From assembly GCA_019358835.1 (NCBI GenBank), contig JAHHIH010000018.1, forward strand, positions 60,628-124,627: a stretch of DNA of 64,000 nucleotides. Reading direction: 5' to 3'. A model generated the notes under the pieces. That model did no database searches and was not told the DNA's origin. It saw only the letters and a list, made by a program, of their open reading frames with translations. This stretch comes from Tildeniella torsiva UHER 1998/13D. Its GTDB lineage: Bacteria; Cyanobacteriota; Cyanobacteriia; Phormidesmidales; Phormidesmidaceae. The stretch's first letter is position 1. The number at the start of each line of letters is the position of its first letter. Made by a program: the position numbers and the translations under genes. Positions 44,131 to 52,448 of the stretch are shown one piece after another.

Positions 44131-44687
44131 CTATCGATGGTTTTCAAGCCGGTCGCGGGCCAAGAAATAGCTGTTTGCTCCGTTGCCAATGCGTAAGCCT
44201 GCTTCAGACCAGGCGATCGCCCCCCACTGATCGACTGCTTCGGCATGGGTTTTAACCGTGCTGAGCTGACCGCAATCGTGGCTATAGCTGGTGCCCCGCC
44301 CGATGTTGTCGCGCCCAATATAGACTTTAGCCCTGACGGAATAGCCGCTGTCTTGGGGTTCCAAATATACTATGGCATCGTAGAAGGCCTCAGGGCAAAC
44401 GCATACTAATTCAGGGCCAACGAAGGAATCAGGAGTTCAACGATCAGCAGCCTGTAAAATGCCGATATTTTCGCAATAAGGTACTCCAAAGCGGGTCTTA
44501 CTGCGAGAATATCGGAGTATGCGTTTGCCCTGTAGAAGGCCTCCCCATACTTGCCATCGCCCCAGCCCATGGCAACAACTCGGTTTATTTCCATTGTCTC
44601 TAAGGTATTAGCCATAGCCAGACCCAAGAGGAAACCCAGAATCAGAGCTATGGTGACGCTGAAAAAAATTGGTAGAAAACGTCTCAC
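44131..44687 (-). pseudogene. Small exported or membrane protein gene disrupted by a 140-bp MITE
   Basis: Two minus-strand fragments: 44687 down to the insertion (MRRFLPIFFSVTIALILGFLLGLAMAN, a signal or anchor helix, up to ...GKYGEAFY) and the part ending at 44131 (...YSVRAKVYIGRDN, SYSHDCGQLS, WGAIAWSEAGL). Taking out bases 44392-44531 plus one copy of the 12-bp duplication joins EAFY to DAIVYLEPQDSGY in frame, giving a 134-residue protein. As it stands, the first fragment runs into element sequence and stops at 44406 after 93 codons. The family is unknown. Confidence 0.88.
44392..44531. mobile_element. 140-bp MITE with 16-bp perfect terminal inverted repeats and 12-bp target duplication
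   Basis: The left end AGGGCAAACGCATACT (44392-44407) and right end AGTATGCGTTTGCCCT (44516-44531) are exact inverted repeats. GTAGAAGGCCTC is duplicated directly outside both ends (44380-44391 and 44532-44543). An internal stem pairs CCGATATTTTCGCA with TGCGAGAATATCGG. No ORF. The 12-bp duplication suits IS4-family-type transposition, so mobilisation in trans by such a transposase is inferred. The insertion looks recent since the repeats and duplication are perfect. Confidence 0.93.
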
Positions 44688-44721
44688 GGTAGATTGGTCT
44701 CGGCGTTAAAATCTTCCCGGC

Positions 44722-45444
44722 TCAAGGGGCCTTAACTTCGGCCTCTAGCCCCGCCACGTAGGCGCTGATGGAGTGGTCATTGAACCGGCGGCTGAGCACC
44801 TGCCACGTCCAGCGAGAGCCCAGCTGAATGGCTTTTTCGACATGGTCAAAGCCCTGCCAAGTGCGGGGAATGCGGGTGACGATATCCCACCCGTAGATGA
44901 AGCGATAGCTGTTGGGAATGCGGCCATTGTAGGACTTGACCATGGCGGCGTTGCCCACCCGAGGCGCACCAAAGGTGTAGACCTCAAAGCTGAGGTCGCG
45001 CTTGTTGCCCAGGTTGTACTGAATATCGAGAGCGGCGATCGTGGCCAGCGCCCCGCCCAGGCTGTGGCCCGTGACGATGACATTCTGGCCCACAAATTTG
45101 TCCATGGCTTCTAATAACTGCTGGCGTACGGCAAAGTAGGCCATCATAAACCCCCGGTGAAACTGCACATCGGTGTTGCCGTCGCCGTAGGGGTAGACCT
45201 GCTGACGAAACTGAGCGTTGTTCATCCAGTCGATCGATTTGTCGGAGCCGCGAAAAACGATGTAGAGGCGATCGCTGGTCAGCTCGTTTAAAATCGACAC
45301 CTGGGTATCGGTAAAACCGCTGTCCTGGCTTTCCACGAACACGGGCTCAATGTCGGGATAATCTGAAAACCGCAGGCCGCTAAAGTCGCGGTAGACCTCT
45401 TGGCACAGGCGAGCGCATTTGAGAGCAACGGCATAGTCAACCAT
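44722..45444 (-). CDS. Class 3 lipase-family alpha/beta hydrolase
   Basis: 240 aa from the ATG at 45444 (GGAGG 8 nt upstream). Nucleophile elbow VIVTGHSLGGALATIAAL, oxyanion region IVFRGSDKSIDWMNN, an Asp in GWDIVTRIP and a His in FNDHSISAYVAGL: a complete Ser-Asp-His triad of the lipase_3 (PF01764) family. No signal peptide, so it is probably intracellular and acts on membrane acyl lipids. Confidence 0.92.
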   Translation of the reverse strand: MVDYAVALKCARLCQEVYRDFSGLRFSDYPDIEPVFVESQDSGFTDTQVSILNELTSDRLYIVFRGSDKSIDWMNNAQFRQQVYPYGDGNTDVQFHRGFMMAYFAVRQQLLEAMDKFVGQNVIVTGHSLGGALATIAALDIQYNLGNKRDLSFEVYTFGAPRVGNAAMVKSYNGRIPNSYRFIYGWDIVTRIPRTWQGFDHVEKAIQLGSRWTWQVLSRRFNDHSISAYVAGLEAEVKAP

Positions 45445-45520
45445 TGGGCATTCCTCCAAAAGGGCGTAGATTTACCCTAGGAATCTGCAAAGGAGCGGAT
45501 TCAACCACTGCTCTGGGCCC

Positions 45521-47164
45521 CTAGGGCGCAGGCACCGACCACCAGGCCAGGGCATAGGGCTGGGTGGGGGCGCTGTGGGCCTGCTGCTGATAGATAACTC
45601 TCAGTTTGTAACGACCCGTTTCCGGAATTTGATAAAAAATGTGTTCAACGCTATCGACCTCACTCACCGATGACCAGACACTCTTGGTGATGTCGTCTTC
45701 GTCGGCGGGCATGAGGTACAGATTGAGATCGTTGAGACCCTTGTTATCAAAGCTTTCGCCCAGGTCGTAGAGGCCGTTGCCGTTAGCATCGACCAAATCT
45801 ACCACCCGTTCCCAGGCCAGGGTGGCCGACAAAAAGCTGCCCGCTTGCAGGGCATTGGCGAACTCGTAGTCTTGCGCCGTGGCGGGCTTGGCCTCCAGCT
45901 CGGCAAAGTTCCAGCCAATGGCGGGGATGGCCTGGTCGGTGCCAGTGGCACCGGGGGCTAGCTGCTGGTAGGCGCGGTAGGCGTTGAGATGGCCAGTGCC
46001 CAGGTCGCTGTGGAGCGGAATTTTGGGGTCGCGGTAGGCGTCAGACTCTAGCCAGGAGCGGTTGCCGTCGTCTACCAAGGTGCGGCTCATGCCCAGACGC
46101 AGGCCGTCGCCGCTGTCTTTGATTTTGTCGGCGGAGTTGAGCAGCACGGCTTTCATCACCATGGGGTGGCGAGCCTGTAAAGACCAGTTGGCGGCCCCGG
46201 TGCGAAACTGGCGATCGACGAACTGCTGCATCAGGGCAATGGTGCCGACCACGTGGGGCGAGGCAAAGCTAGTGCCGCTAGAGCGTCGCACCTGCCCATC
46301 GGGGTCAATCAGCTCAATGTCGCTGCCGGGGGCCACGAGGGTAATCGAACGGCGGGGGCCTTCGTTGGTTTCGGGGGCGGCACGTTGCGATCGCATCGTC
46401 GGTTCGCTGCCCAGGTTAGAGTAGTCGATTTTGCTGAACTGGCCGTTGACCTGGCGCGAGTAGGCGATATTTAGCCCGTTAAAATTGTCGGTGGGGATGG
46501 GAATGCCGCCGCCGCCCTGGTTGCCCGCAATCACGTACAGCGCGCCGTGCACCCGCGATGACCAGTCGATGCACTGGGTGAGCAGGGCGTTGCCGTCGAG
46601 CACCGCGTTGGGTCGCGGGTCGCGGCCAAGGGGTTCGCCAAAGCTAAAGTTGATCGCCCGCACATCGCCGCCATTCTGCAAGGCCACTGACTGGGAGGCG
46701 AGGCATTCTTCGGGCTGGGCGCTGCGATCGCCCAGCTCCCCCACCGCCCCTGAATACAGCATGGCTTCGGGGGCGACTCCCACCCGCAGCTTGTCCTGGC
46801 TGATCATGACGCTGGCTACGTTGGCCGCATGGCCATCGACATACTCGTCGGCCACGGCCCAGCCGTCGAGTAGCAGCACGCGCCTCACCACTACAGGCAG
46901 GGTTTCTGAGGCCACTTTATCGAGGCCAAACTGGCTGGGGCGGCCAATCTCAACCTGGCCGATGGCAATTTTTGCGCCGGTTAGGTTGTAGGGTTCACCG
47001 TGCAGCCGCAGCGCGTCAATTCCTGGGGCACCCACCGATTCGGTGAGGGCCAGCCCTGGCAGGGCAAAGGGCACCAGCGCACCAATTCCCCCCAGCCAGA
47101 GGAGCGCCTTCAGCCTTGGTCGAGATCCTTGGTGCTGCGTCATCTGTTTGCCCTGCTTAGCCAT
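45521..47164 (-). CDS. S8 (subtilisin-like) serine peptidase, exported
   Basis: 547 aa; the ATG at 47164 follows AGGAC, with an upstream TTG as alternative. Signal peptide RLKALLWLGGIGALVPFALPGLA. The peptidase fold has GHAANVASVM (His), AGNQGGGG (oxyanion Asn) and GTSFASPHVVGT (Ser). The strand that normally ends in the catalytic Asp reads IAIGQVEIG, with Glu where Asp is expected. The C-terminal 120 residues form a beta-sandwich with an acidic loop LVDANGNGLYDLGES that may bind calcium. The substrate is unknown. Confidence 0.87.
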   Translation of the reverse strand: MAKQGKQMTQHQGSRPRLKALLWLGGIGALVPFALPGLALTESVGAPGIDALRLHGEPYNLTGAKIAIGQVEIGRPSQFGLDKVASETLPVVVRRVLLLDGWAVADEYVDGHAANVASVMISQDKLRVGVAPEAMLYSGAVGELGDRSAQPEECLASQSVALQNGGDVRAINFSFGEPLGRDPRPNAVLDGNALLTQCIDWSSRVHGALYVIAGNQGGGGIPIPTDNFNGLNIAYSRQVNGQFSKIDYSNLGSEPTMRSQRAAPETNEGPRRSITLVAPGSDIELIDPDGQVRRSSGTSFASPHVVGTIALMQQFVDRQFRTGAANWSLQARHPMVMKAVLLNSADKIKDSGDGLRLGMSRTLVDDGNRSWLESDAYRDPKIPLHSDLGTGHLNAYRAYQQLAPGATGTDQAIPAIGWNFAELEAKPATAQDYEFANALQAGSFLSATLAWERVVDLVDANGNGLYDLGESFDNKGLNDLNLYLMPADEDDITKSVWSSVSEVDSVEHIFYQIPETGRYKLRVIYQQQAHSAPTQPYALAWWSVPAP

Positions 47165-47252
47165 CGCCCCGTCCTGCTGCAACTATCTCTGGGCAAACTC
47201 TATCGCAAAGGCTTTGGCCCCGACCGAAAAACCGCCGAATCTATCTATTTCT

Positions 47253-49427
47253 TCAGAAATTCTCTGGCGGCACCACCTCGGCCTTGACCTGGGCTCGGGT
47301 CAGCAGGCGGCTGAGGCGCAGGGCCTGGTGGCGATAGAGGGGCAGCGGCAGTGTGCCGGGCAGCTGGGCCATAAACTCCCGCGCGTCGCCCAGGCGGTAG
47401 CCCGAGAGGCGGGCGATTTCAGCGGCCCCGTCAAACAGGGCATCGGCGGTCAGCGCCTTTTCGAGATGAATGTGCCAGGTGCGGGGAGCCATCTGGCGCT
47501 GCTCAATGCGGCGCAGGCCGCTGATGGTAGCCAGTACCACCAGGCGATCGCCCGGCTGCAATCGAGTGTCGTCGGAGGGCATAATTTTACCGGGCTGGTC
47601 GGGGTGCTGATGCCACAGAGGCACAACGCCATAGCCATAGGCCACCTCAGACAGCAGCATGCCAACCAGGGTATCTCCAGTTTCGATCTGGTACTGAGTG
47701 ATCAACACCGTTTGGTCGTAGAGGCGAAACAGACCAATGACATGCTCGCCAAAGGCGGCCCCGGCAAAGGCTTCAGCCGACAGCGCCGAGGCACAGAGCA
47801 CCTGGGCAAAGGGAAAAATCTGGGCGACGCGATCGGTAAACTGCTGGTCGTAGGTGCGAATGATGGCGCGGCAGTGGGGGTTGAGCCGGTGGGCCAAGAG
47901 CCCCATCTCCAGATTTTGAATTTCGTCTTCGCTGACGGCAACTACGCTTTTGGCAGTGGCCAGGTTGGCCCGATCTAAAGCGGCGGTTACGTCTCCGGTC
48001 AGCAGCGGCACCTGGGGCAGCACGTCGGCATCCAATCCGTGGGACGAAATGCCCACAACCGGCTGGTTGAGTTCTTGCAGGGCCGCCAGCACGTAGCGCC
48101 CGACGCGCCCCAGCCAGATCACCACCACATGGTCTTTTTCGGGCACCGGGGGGCGGCGCTCTCTAAACTCAAACCGCAGGGTGAGCAGCTTTTCGGTGAG
48201 CAGAGCGTAGAGCACCCCCACAAAGGCTGCTCCGGCCACCGTTAGCACTACCCCAAAGGTTTGCAGCAGGCGCGGACGATCAAAGTTTTCCAGCGCCGCG
48301 TAGACATCGCCGTAGCCGCCAAACAGGGTGACAAAGGTGTACAAAAACGCCTGAAACAGGGAGAGGTCATCAGGAGAATTGGCGTCTAAGAGCAGGGTAC
48401 CGACTAGACACAGGGCCAGCACGGTAATGCCGCAGAGAATGGCCACCTGTCGCAGCTGGCCTCCAGCGCTGGGCTGCCCAAGGCTGAGCAAGTCTTGCCG
48501 CAGGGTGGGCCAGTCGCGCAGGCGGGCGATCGCCCGCCTCAGGCCCTTAAATGCCCCCCGGCGCCGGGGTTTAGGAGCTTCACCGTGGAGCGATCGCCCC
48601 TGGGGACCGGTTCCTGCCCATCGCAGCTGGGCGTCGCACTCGATCAAGACGACCTCGTCGTCGGGGCGCAACACAGTGTCGGGCAGCCATCGGTAAAACA
48701 GCGTAGAGGGGCTGACAGCGACCCTCGCTGGATCGACCTCGACAGGGGTATGGCAGAGCACCCGGCGATGGCCCGTCTCTAGCTCGTGAATCTGGCGGCG
48801 ATCGCACCAGCGATGCCCCGGCTCCAGCCGCTGCTTCACCACCTGAAAGCGGTGGCCATCGAGGCTAAAGTAGCCGATCAGCTCTTCCCCAAAGGCTCCC
48901 AGGGCAAAGGCCGGAGCTGCTAGCTGCGTGGGCTCAAAGGCAACAAAGTTTTTGAGCTGCTGCCCCATCAGGTCGTTGAGGTTTTGCTTATCTGAGCGCA
49001 TCACCAGCCGCACTTTAGGGTTCAGCACCCGCGCCGTCAGCGCCGCCTCCAAATTGACCCGTTCATCTTGAGTCACCAGCAGCACCGCCCGGCACTGGCG
49101 AATACCCGCCTTCTCCAGCACCTCCGCCGAGCGGCAGTCACCAATTTCTAAGTGGTCAATTAAATGCCGCAGGTGGGGCACCTCCCATTGGTCGGGCAGG
49201 GTGTTGTTGATGGCGTGCACCGGCACCCCAAAACTCTTGAGATTGGCCACACAGTTTTGGCCCAAGCTGCCCAACCCACACACCAAAAACCCGTCGCTGG
49301 CCAGGGGCGGCGAAGACTTCAGCGGCTGAGGAACTGCGTCGAGCACAGGAAGAGCAGGGAAGTAGAATGCCGCTATTGTAGGCGGGAGAATTGAGCAGTG
49401 GCTGCTTCGCAGACAAGTTTGCGGCAA
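47253..49427 (-). CDS. RCK-channel-RCK potassium/ion channel-like protein
   Basis: 724 aa; the first start is a TTG at 49427 and a GTG at 49346 is an alternative, so the N-terminus is uncertain. Order: a first TrkA-N/RCK Rossmann domain (FLVCGLGSLGQNCVANL, then LLVTQDERVNLEAALTARVLNP), an RCK_C-like stretch, a TM helix (ILCGITVLALCLVGTLLL), a pore-like segment with TLFGGYGDVY in place of the classic TVGYGD filter, a second TM helix, then a second TrkA-N domain (VVIWLGRVGRYVLAAL; VVAVSEDEIQNLEMGLLAHRLNP) and RCK_C. This is a two-TM channel gated by cytosolic RCK domains on both sides, an unusual order. Ion selectivity is uncertain. Confidence 0.85.
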   Translation of the reverse strand: MPQTCLRSSHCSILPPTIAAFYFPALPVLDAVPQPLKSSPPLASDGFLVCGLGSLGQNCVANLKSFGVPVHAINNTLPDQWEVPHLRHLIDHLEIGDCRSAEVLEKAGIRQCRAVLLVTQDERVNLEAALTARVLNPKVRLVMRSDKQNLNDLMGQQLKNFVAFEPTQLAAPAFALGAFGEELIGYFSLDGHRFQVVKQRLEPGHRWCDRRQIHELETGHRRVLCHTPVEVDPARVAVSPSTLFYRWLPDTVLRPDDEVVLIECDAQLRWAGTGPQGRSLHGEAPKPRRRGAFKGLRRAIARLRDWPTLRQDLLSLGQPSAGGQLRQVAILCGITVLALCLVGTLLLDANSPDDLSLFQAFLYTFVTLFGGYGDVYAALENFDRPRLLQTFGVVLTVAGAAFVGVLYALLTEKLLTLRFEFRERRPPVPEKDHVVVIWLGRVGRYVLAALQELNQPVVGISSHGLDADVLPQVPLLTGDVTAALDRANLATAKSVVAVSEDEIQNLEMGLLAHRLNPHCRAIIRTYDQQFTDRVAQIFPFAQVLCASALSAEAFAGAAFGEHVIGLFRLYDQTVLITQYQIETGDTLVGMLLSEVAYGYGVVPLWHQHPDQPGKIMPSDDTRLQPGDRLVVLATISGLRRIEQRQMAPRTWHIHLEKALTADALFDGAAEIARLSGYRLGDAREFMAQLPGTLPLPLYRHQALRLSRLLTRAQVKAEVVPPENF

Positions 49428-49448
49428 ACATGGGTCAAATGGTGAGCC

Positions 49449-49754
49449 CTATCGCAATGCAAAGCGAAATATCCTAAGCTGACTTACCGCAAAGCCGTAC
49501 TTTGGGCCTGCAATGCCAAACTGCTGTGCCACATTGGCGATCTGCTGTGCCACATTGACGATCTGAGGGCGCAGATCACTAAACTGCTGTGCCAGATCGG
49601 TGATCTGCTATGCCACATTGGCGATCTGAGGTTGCAGATCACTAAACTGCTGTGCCAGATCGATGATCTGCTGTGCCACATTGGCGATCTGAGGATGCAG
49701 ATGGCTTTGCGACGCTGCGCGAACGTAAACCGCTGTGCCACTTTGCTCAATCAT
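49449..49754 (-). pseudogene. Broken heptad-repeat (coiled-coil) gene
   Basis: The minus frame from ATG 49754 reads MIEQSGTAVYVRAAS, then repeats of the type PQIANVAQQIIDLAQQFSDL; it is interrupted at codon 49 by TAG (49610-49608) exactly where other units have CAG, and continues in the same frame to a TAG at 49451. The DNA is built of three near-identical units (GATCTGCTGTGCCACATTGG and relatives). The hydrophobic a/d spacing fits a coiled coil. A single C-to-T change explains the break. Other frames across the repeat are open but read as low-complexity. Confidence 0.65.
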
Positions 49755-49836
49755 GGTGTTTAGAGGCCGGGTGCTTTGGCCTACAGCTCAGTTTGGGCCA
49801 AAGCTAGCGCGGCCCCGGCCTCATCGATCAGTAGAG

Positions 49837-50115
49837 CTACTCCTCTATAAGTAGGGTTTTAGTCAGAATCACCATCCACGGCATGTCTGGGGAGGCTGCA
49901 CTCGCGGCTCCGCCCGGCGGCACGGGGATGGGGTCGCTCCAGTCGGTGGGGTCGGCGTAACCGTGGGCATGGAGAATTTTGATGGTGCGGTCTATGGCGG
50001 CCAGGCTGCCGTAGAGCAGGTGACGCACTTTCTCGGGGTGAGTTTGGGGGGTGCTGCGCGAAGACGGCGGCAGGTTAGACGCGCCGCGATTATCGGGTTC
50101 AAGATATTCAAACAT
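49837..50115 (-). CDS. Small conserved cyanobacterial protein of unknown function
   Basis: 92 aa. RBS CAAAGGAAACAGAACCG. The pattern MFEYLEPDNRG, then VRHLLYGSLAAIDRTIKILHAHGYADPTDWSDPIPVP, and MVILTKTLL at the end is one I associate with short hypothetical proteins frequent in cyanobacterial genomes. No signal peptide or membrane segment. Function unknown. It lies just downstream of the integrase pseudogene. Confidence 0.7.
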   Translation of the reverse strand: MFEYLEPDNRGASNLPPSSRSTPQTHPEKVRHLLYGSLAAIDRTIKILHAHGYADPTDWSDPIPVPPGGAASAASPDMPWMVILTKTLLIEE

Positions 50116-50403
50116 CGGTTCTGTTTCCTTTGTAGGTGAGTACGGAAGAAACAGAACGCGAAAACCCTAGCCGCCCGCAGCTTGAGGTGCAAACTGGGGG
50201 GCTAGGGTACCATGAGCCTAGCCTCGCAATCTGCCTTAGAGATTTGCGGGGTTAGCTGTCGGTTGGTGCTGGTACCACCTTCCGGCAGCGCTAACGTTTC
50301 CGAGTTCTGTGTGGTCACCGCTCTGCTGAACGGCTTAACGCAAAAGAGTACTGGTACAAAAGCTCCCCGTCAACCGTATTACAGATAGTTACTAAAGGCA
50401 GGA

Positions 50404-50754
50404 TCAGCTATCCAACGGGCTTCTCACCCCCAGTCCACCTCGATTCAAAACATGGGTGTAAATCATGATGGTCTTTATATCTTTATGGCCCAACAACTCT
50501 TGCACTATGCGAATAAAGATTAGGGCGCTGAGCGCTTGATTTTAGGTGGATGGCGCGACCTTTTGCTCAACCGCAAGGTGAGTTCAAAACGCTTCTACCT
50601 CAGCCGCACCCATTTCCCTAGGTGACTTCATCTGATGAAACGCTATGAAGCGTTTGATCCAGTGGATATAACTTTTCTCGGTTTCATAAGAGTAGTGCCT
50701 GACCCGAAGCACCTGGCGAACTTGGTCAAAAAGCTTAAGAGTAGATGCTACGGC
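50404..50754 (-). pseudogene. intI: Integron integrase (IntI-type) pseudogene with internal deletion
   Basis: The minus frame reads KLFDQVRQVLRVRHYSYETEK, SYIHWIKRFIAFHQMKSPREMG, AAEVEAF(stop)THLAVEQKVAPST(stop)NQALSALIF and then jumps directly to [36 protein letters not shown](stop at 50404). The first part is the N-terminal SAM-like domain, the second the last 37 residues with the box-III LLGHKD and the nucleophile Tyr of MIYTHV. The RGG-VRSPLD ending is characteristic of integron integrases. About 200 residues of the catalytic domain are deleted and two nonsense codons are present, so it cannot be active. No start codon is recognisable upstream. Confidence 0.9.
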
Positions 50755-50819
50755 AACGTTTGTACGGAGAACAGCATTGTGATCAATAGTACATGCTTAC
50801 ACGCCTCTAGCTTTATGAA

Positions 50820-50971
50820 GTTATACGGAAAATTTCTAGATAACTACTCCCAGCAGGGATAGTATGCGGCAAGTATCTGTATAACTGCCTATATAGGGTG
50901 AATTATACGGAATCCGTCGGTATAACTACCCTGGAGGGGGCAGTTATACGGAAAGTGTCGGCATAATTAAG
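50820..50971 (+). repeat. Four tandem ~41-bp dyad repeats, candidate attI region
   Basis: Units begin at about 50820, 50861, 50901 and 50942 with variants of GTTATACGGAA, five to eight variable bases, TCGGTATAACTACC and a C-run/G-run hairpin (as in ACCCTGGAGGGGG). Each thus holds the dyad TTATAC...GTATAA. They sit between the integrase remnant and the cassette boundary at 50974/50975, where attI is expected, so they may be IntI binding sites. They can also be viewed as iterons. Confidence 0.7.
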
Positions 50972-50974
50972 TTG

Positions 50975-52448
50975 TTAGACCGCTAGGTTATCTATGCGGG
51001 AATAAGCGGGAGATGGTTGGTGGGGTAAGATCGCCTTTGAAACCGTGATGTATGGTACACGTCCACGAAGTTATTGGAAGTAGTTAAAATGGCTGGTGAA
51101 ATTAAGGTTTGCTCAGTACCGGTATTCTCAGGATCATCGGAGTCTAGTGAGTTATATCTTGCGGGACTCACTGCATATTTGTGGGAAGTTGGAAAAACCC
51201 TGCGAGTTCGCTTCTTAGATGGAGATTCTGCCACCCAAGCAAAGGTTGAATCAATTGCTCATCAATGGAGCCAGTTTGCAAATATTAAATTTCAGTTTGG
51301 TAATGATTCGGATTCAGAAATCCGAATTTCATTCACAAGGGAAGGATCATGGTCTCAGTTAGGTACAGGTTCATTGCAAGTTGATCGCAATGAGCCGACC
51401 ATGAATTTTGGTTGGCTGAAGCATGATTCGCCTGATGAAGAATACTCAAGAGTTGTATTGCATGAATTTGGTCATGCTCTTGGATTTACTCATGAGCATA
51501 AGCACCCTGACTCCGGTATTAAATGGAATCGAGATGCTGTTATCGCGTATTATCGCCGCACAAATGGATGGAATGAAGCCACAACAGTAAGCAATGTGCT
51601 TGAAGCAGAGAGTAAAGACGAAACGCAATACTCAAAATTTGATCCTGACTCGATCATGCTTTATGCAATTCCAGCAGAACTAACAGAGGATGGTTTCTCT
51701 ACTGACTGGAATACTCAACTTTCAGCCACAGATAAGGAATTTGCCAAACTTCTATATCCGTTTGATGGGTCTGTACTTTACATTCGGACTTTTGATGGTC
51801 AAATGTTTGGGACTGTATCAGCGATCCAAGAAGTATCAAGTTCAGATGGATTTCGAGGTTGGAGTTGGGATGGCACTACAGCTTCCTACGTGGCTGTCGA
51901 TGGTAGTGGAAAAAGTACTCTTTACATTCGGACTTTTGATGGTCAACAATTTGGAAATGTAACATCAACTCAAACACTCTCGAGTTCAGACAAATTTCGA
52001 GGTTGGAGCTGGGATGGCGCTACAGCTTCCTACGTGGCTGTCGATGGTAGTGGAAAAAGTATTCTTTACGTTCGACCTTTCAATGGTACAACTCTTGGAA
52101 CTATAACATCGCAACAAGAAGTATCGAGTTCAGACAGATTCCGAGGTTGGAGCTGGGATGGCGCTACAGCTTCCTACGTGGCTGTCGATGGTAGTGGAAA
52201 AAGTATTCTTTACGTTCGACCTTTCAACGGTACAACTCTTGGAACTGTAACATCAACTCAGACGATGTCGCTTACAAACCGAATTCGGGGATGGAGTTGG
52301 GATGGTAGTCGAGCCTCATACATAGGTGCAGAACAGCCATAGTGGGATATTTGAGTATGTGATCGCGGTCTAACAAATCTGTTGGAGCGGACTAAAGGAA
52401 GTGCCCGGTATGGATGCCGAGTTCTCTGGCAACCGCTCAACAGCATCG
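50975..52448 (+). mobile_element. Integron gene cassette carrying a metalloprotease gene
   Basis: The left boundary is in GTTAGACCGC at 50974-50983, cut between G and TT. The right boundary is in the attC R' site at 52448/52449. In circular form the two ends would join to CATCG-TTAGACCGC, whose GTTAGACCGC is the exact reverse complement of the attC start GCGGTCTAAC (52365-52374): a ten-base match that confirms the cassette unit. Length 1474 bp, one gene, visibly richer in A+T than the surrounding chromosome. Confidence 0.9.
51089..52342 (+). CDS. Metzincin-type zinc metalloprotease with four C-terminal 48-aa repeats
   Basis: 417 aa from the ATG at 51089 (GGAAG about 9 nt upstream); TTG 51074 is an alternative. 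Residues about 25-215 form an astacin/matrixin-like catalytic domain with HEFGHALGFTHEH (HExxHxxGxxH, three zinc His and the Glu) and a Met-turn SIMLYAIP. No signal peptide. Four repeats of 48 residues (from 51770, 51914, 52058, 52202) contain FRGWSWDGATASYVAVDGSGK and LYVRPFNG; the fourth is degenerate. They look like beta-propeller or lectin-like strands for binding a surface. It is the gene of an integron cassette, immediately followed by attC. Confidence 0.88.
   Translation: MAGEIKVCSVPVFSGSSESSELYLAGLTAYLWEVGKTLRVRFLDGDSATQAKVESIAHQWSQFANIKFQFGNDSDSEIRISFTREGSWSQLGTGSLQVDRNEPTMNFGWLKHDSPDEEYSRVVLHEFGHALGFTHEHKHPDSGIKWNRDAVIAYYRRTNGWNEATTVSNVLEAESKDETQYSKFDPDSIMLYAIPAELTEDGFSTDWNTQLSATDKEFAKLLYPFDGSVLYIRTFDGQMFGTVSAIQEVSSSDGFRGWSWDGTTASYVAVDGSGKSTLYIRTFDGQQFGNVTSTQTLSSSDKFRGWSWDGATASYVAVDGSGKSILYVRPFNGTTLGTITSQQEVSSSDRFRGWSWDGATASYVAVDGSGKSILYVRPFNGTTLGTVTSTQTMSLTNRIRGWSWDGSRASYIGAEQP

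Noticed and set aside
49484..49750. An 88-aa open frame with WHSRSPIWHSS repeats
   Set aside because: It is an out-of-frame reading of the heptad repeat; the frame from 49754 has coiled-coil logic.
50251..50295. Imperfect hairpin GTTAGC...GCTAAC near the integron, possible second attC
   Set aside because: The polarity is the reverse of attC (it starts with GTT and ends with AAC) and there are no L'/L'' boxes; it is more likely a terminator or chance dyad behind intI.
50635..50862. A 75-aa open frame on the + strand
   Set aside because: It is antisense to the clear intI pseudogene N-terminal domain.
50820..50971. CRISPR array
   Set aside because: Only four degenerate units without uniform repeats or spacers of the right size, and no cas genes.
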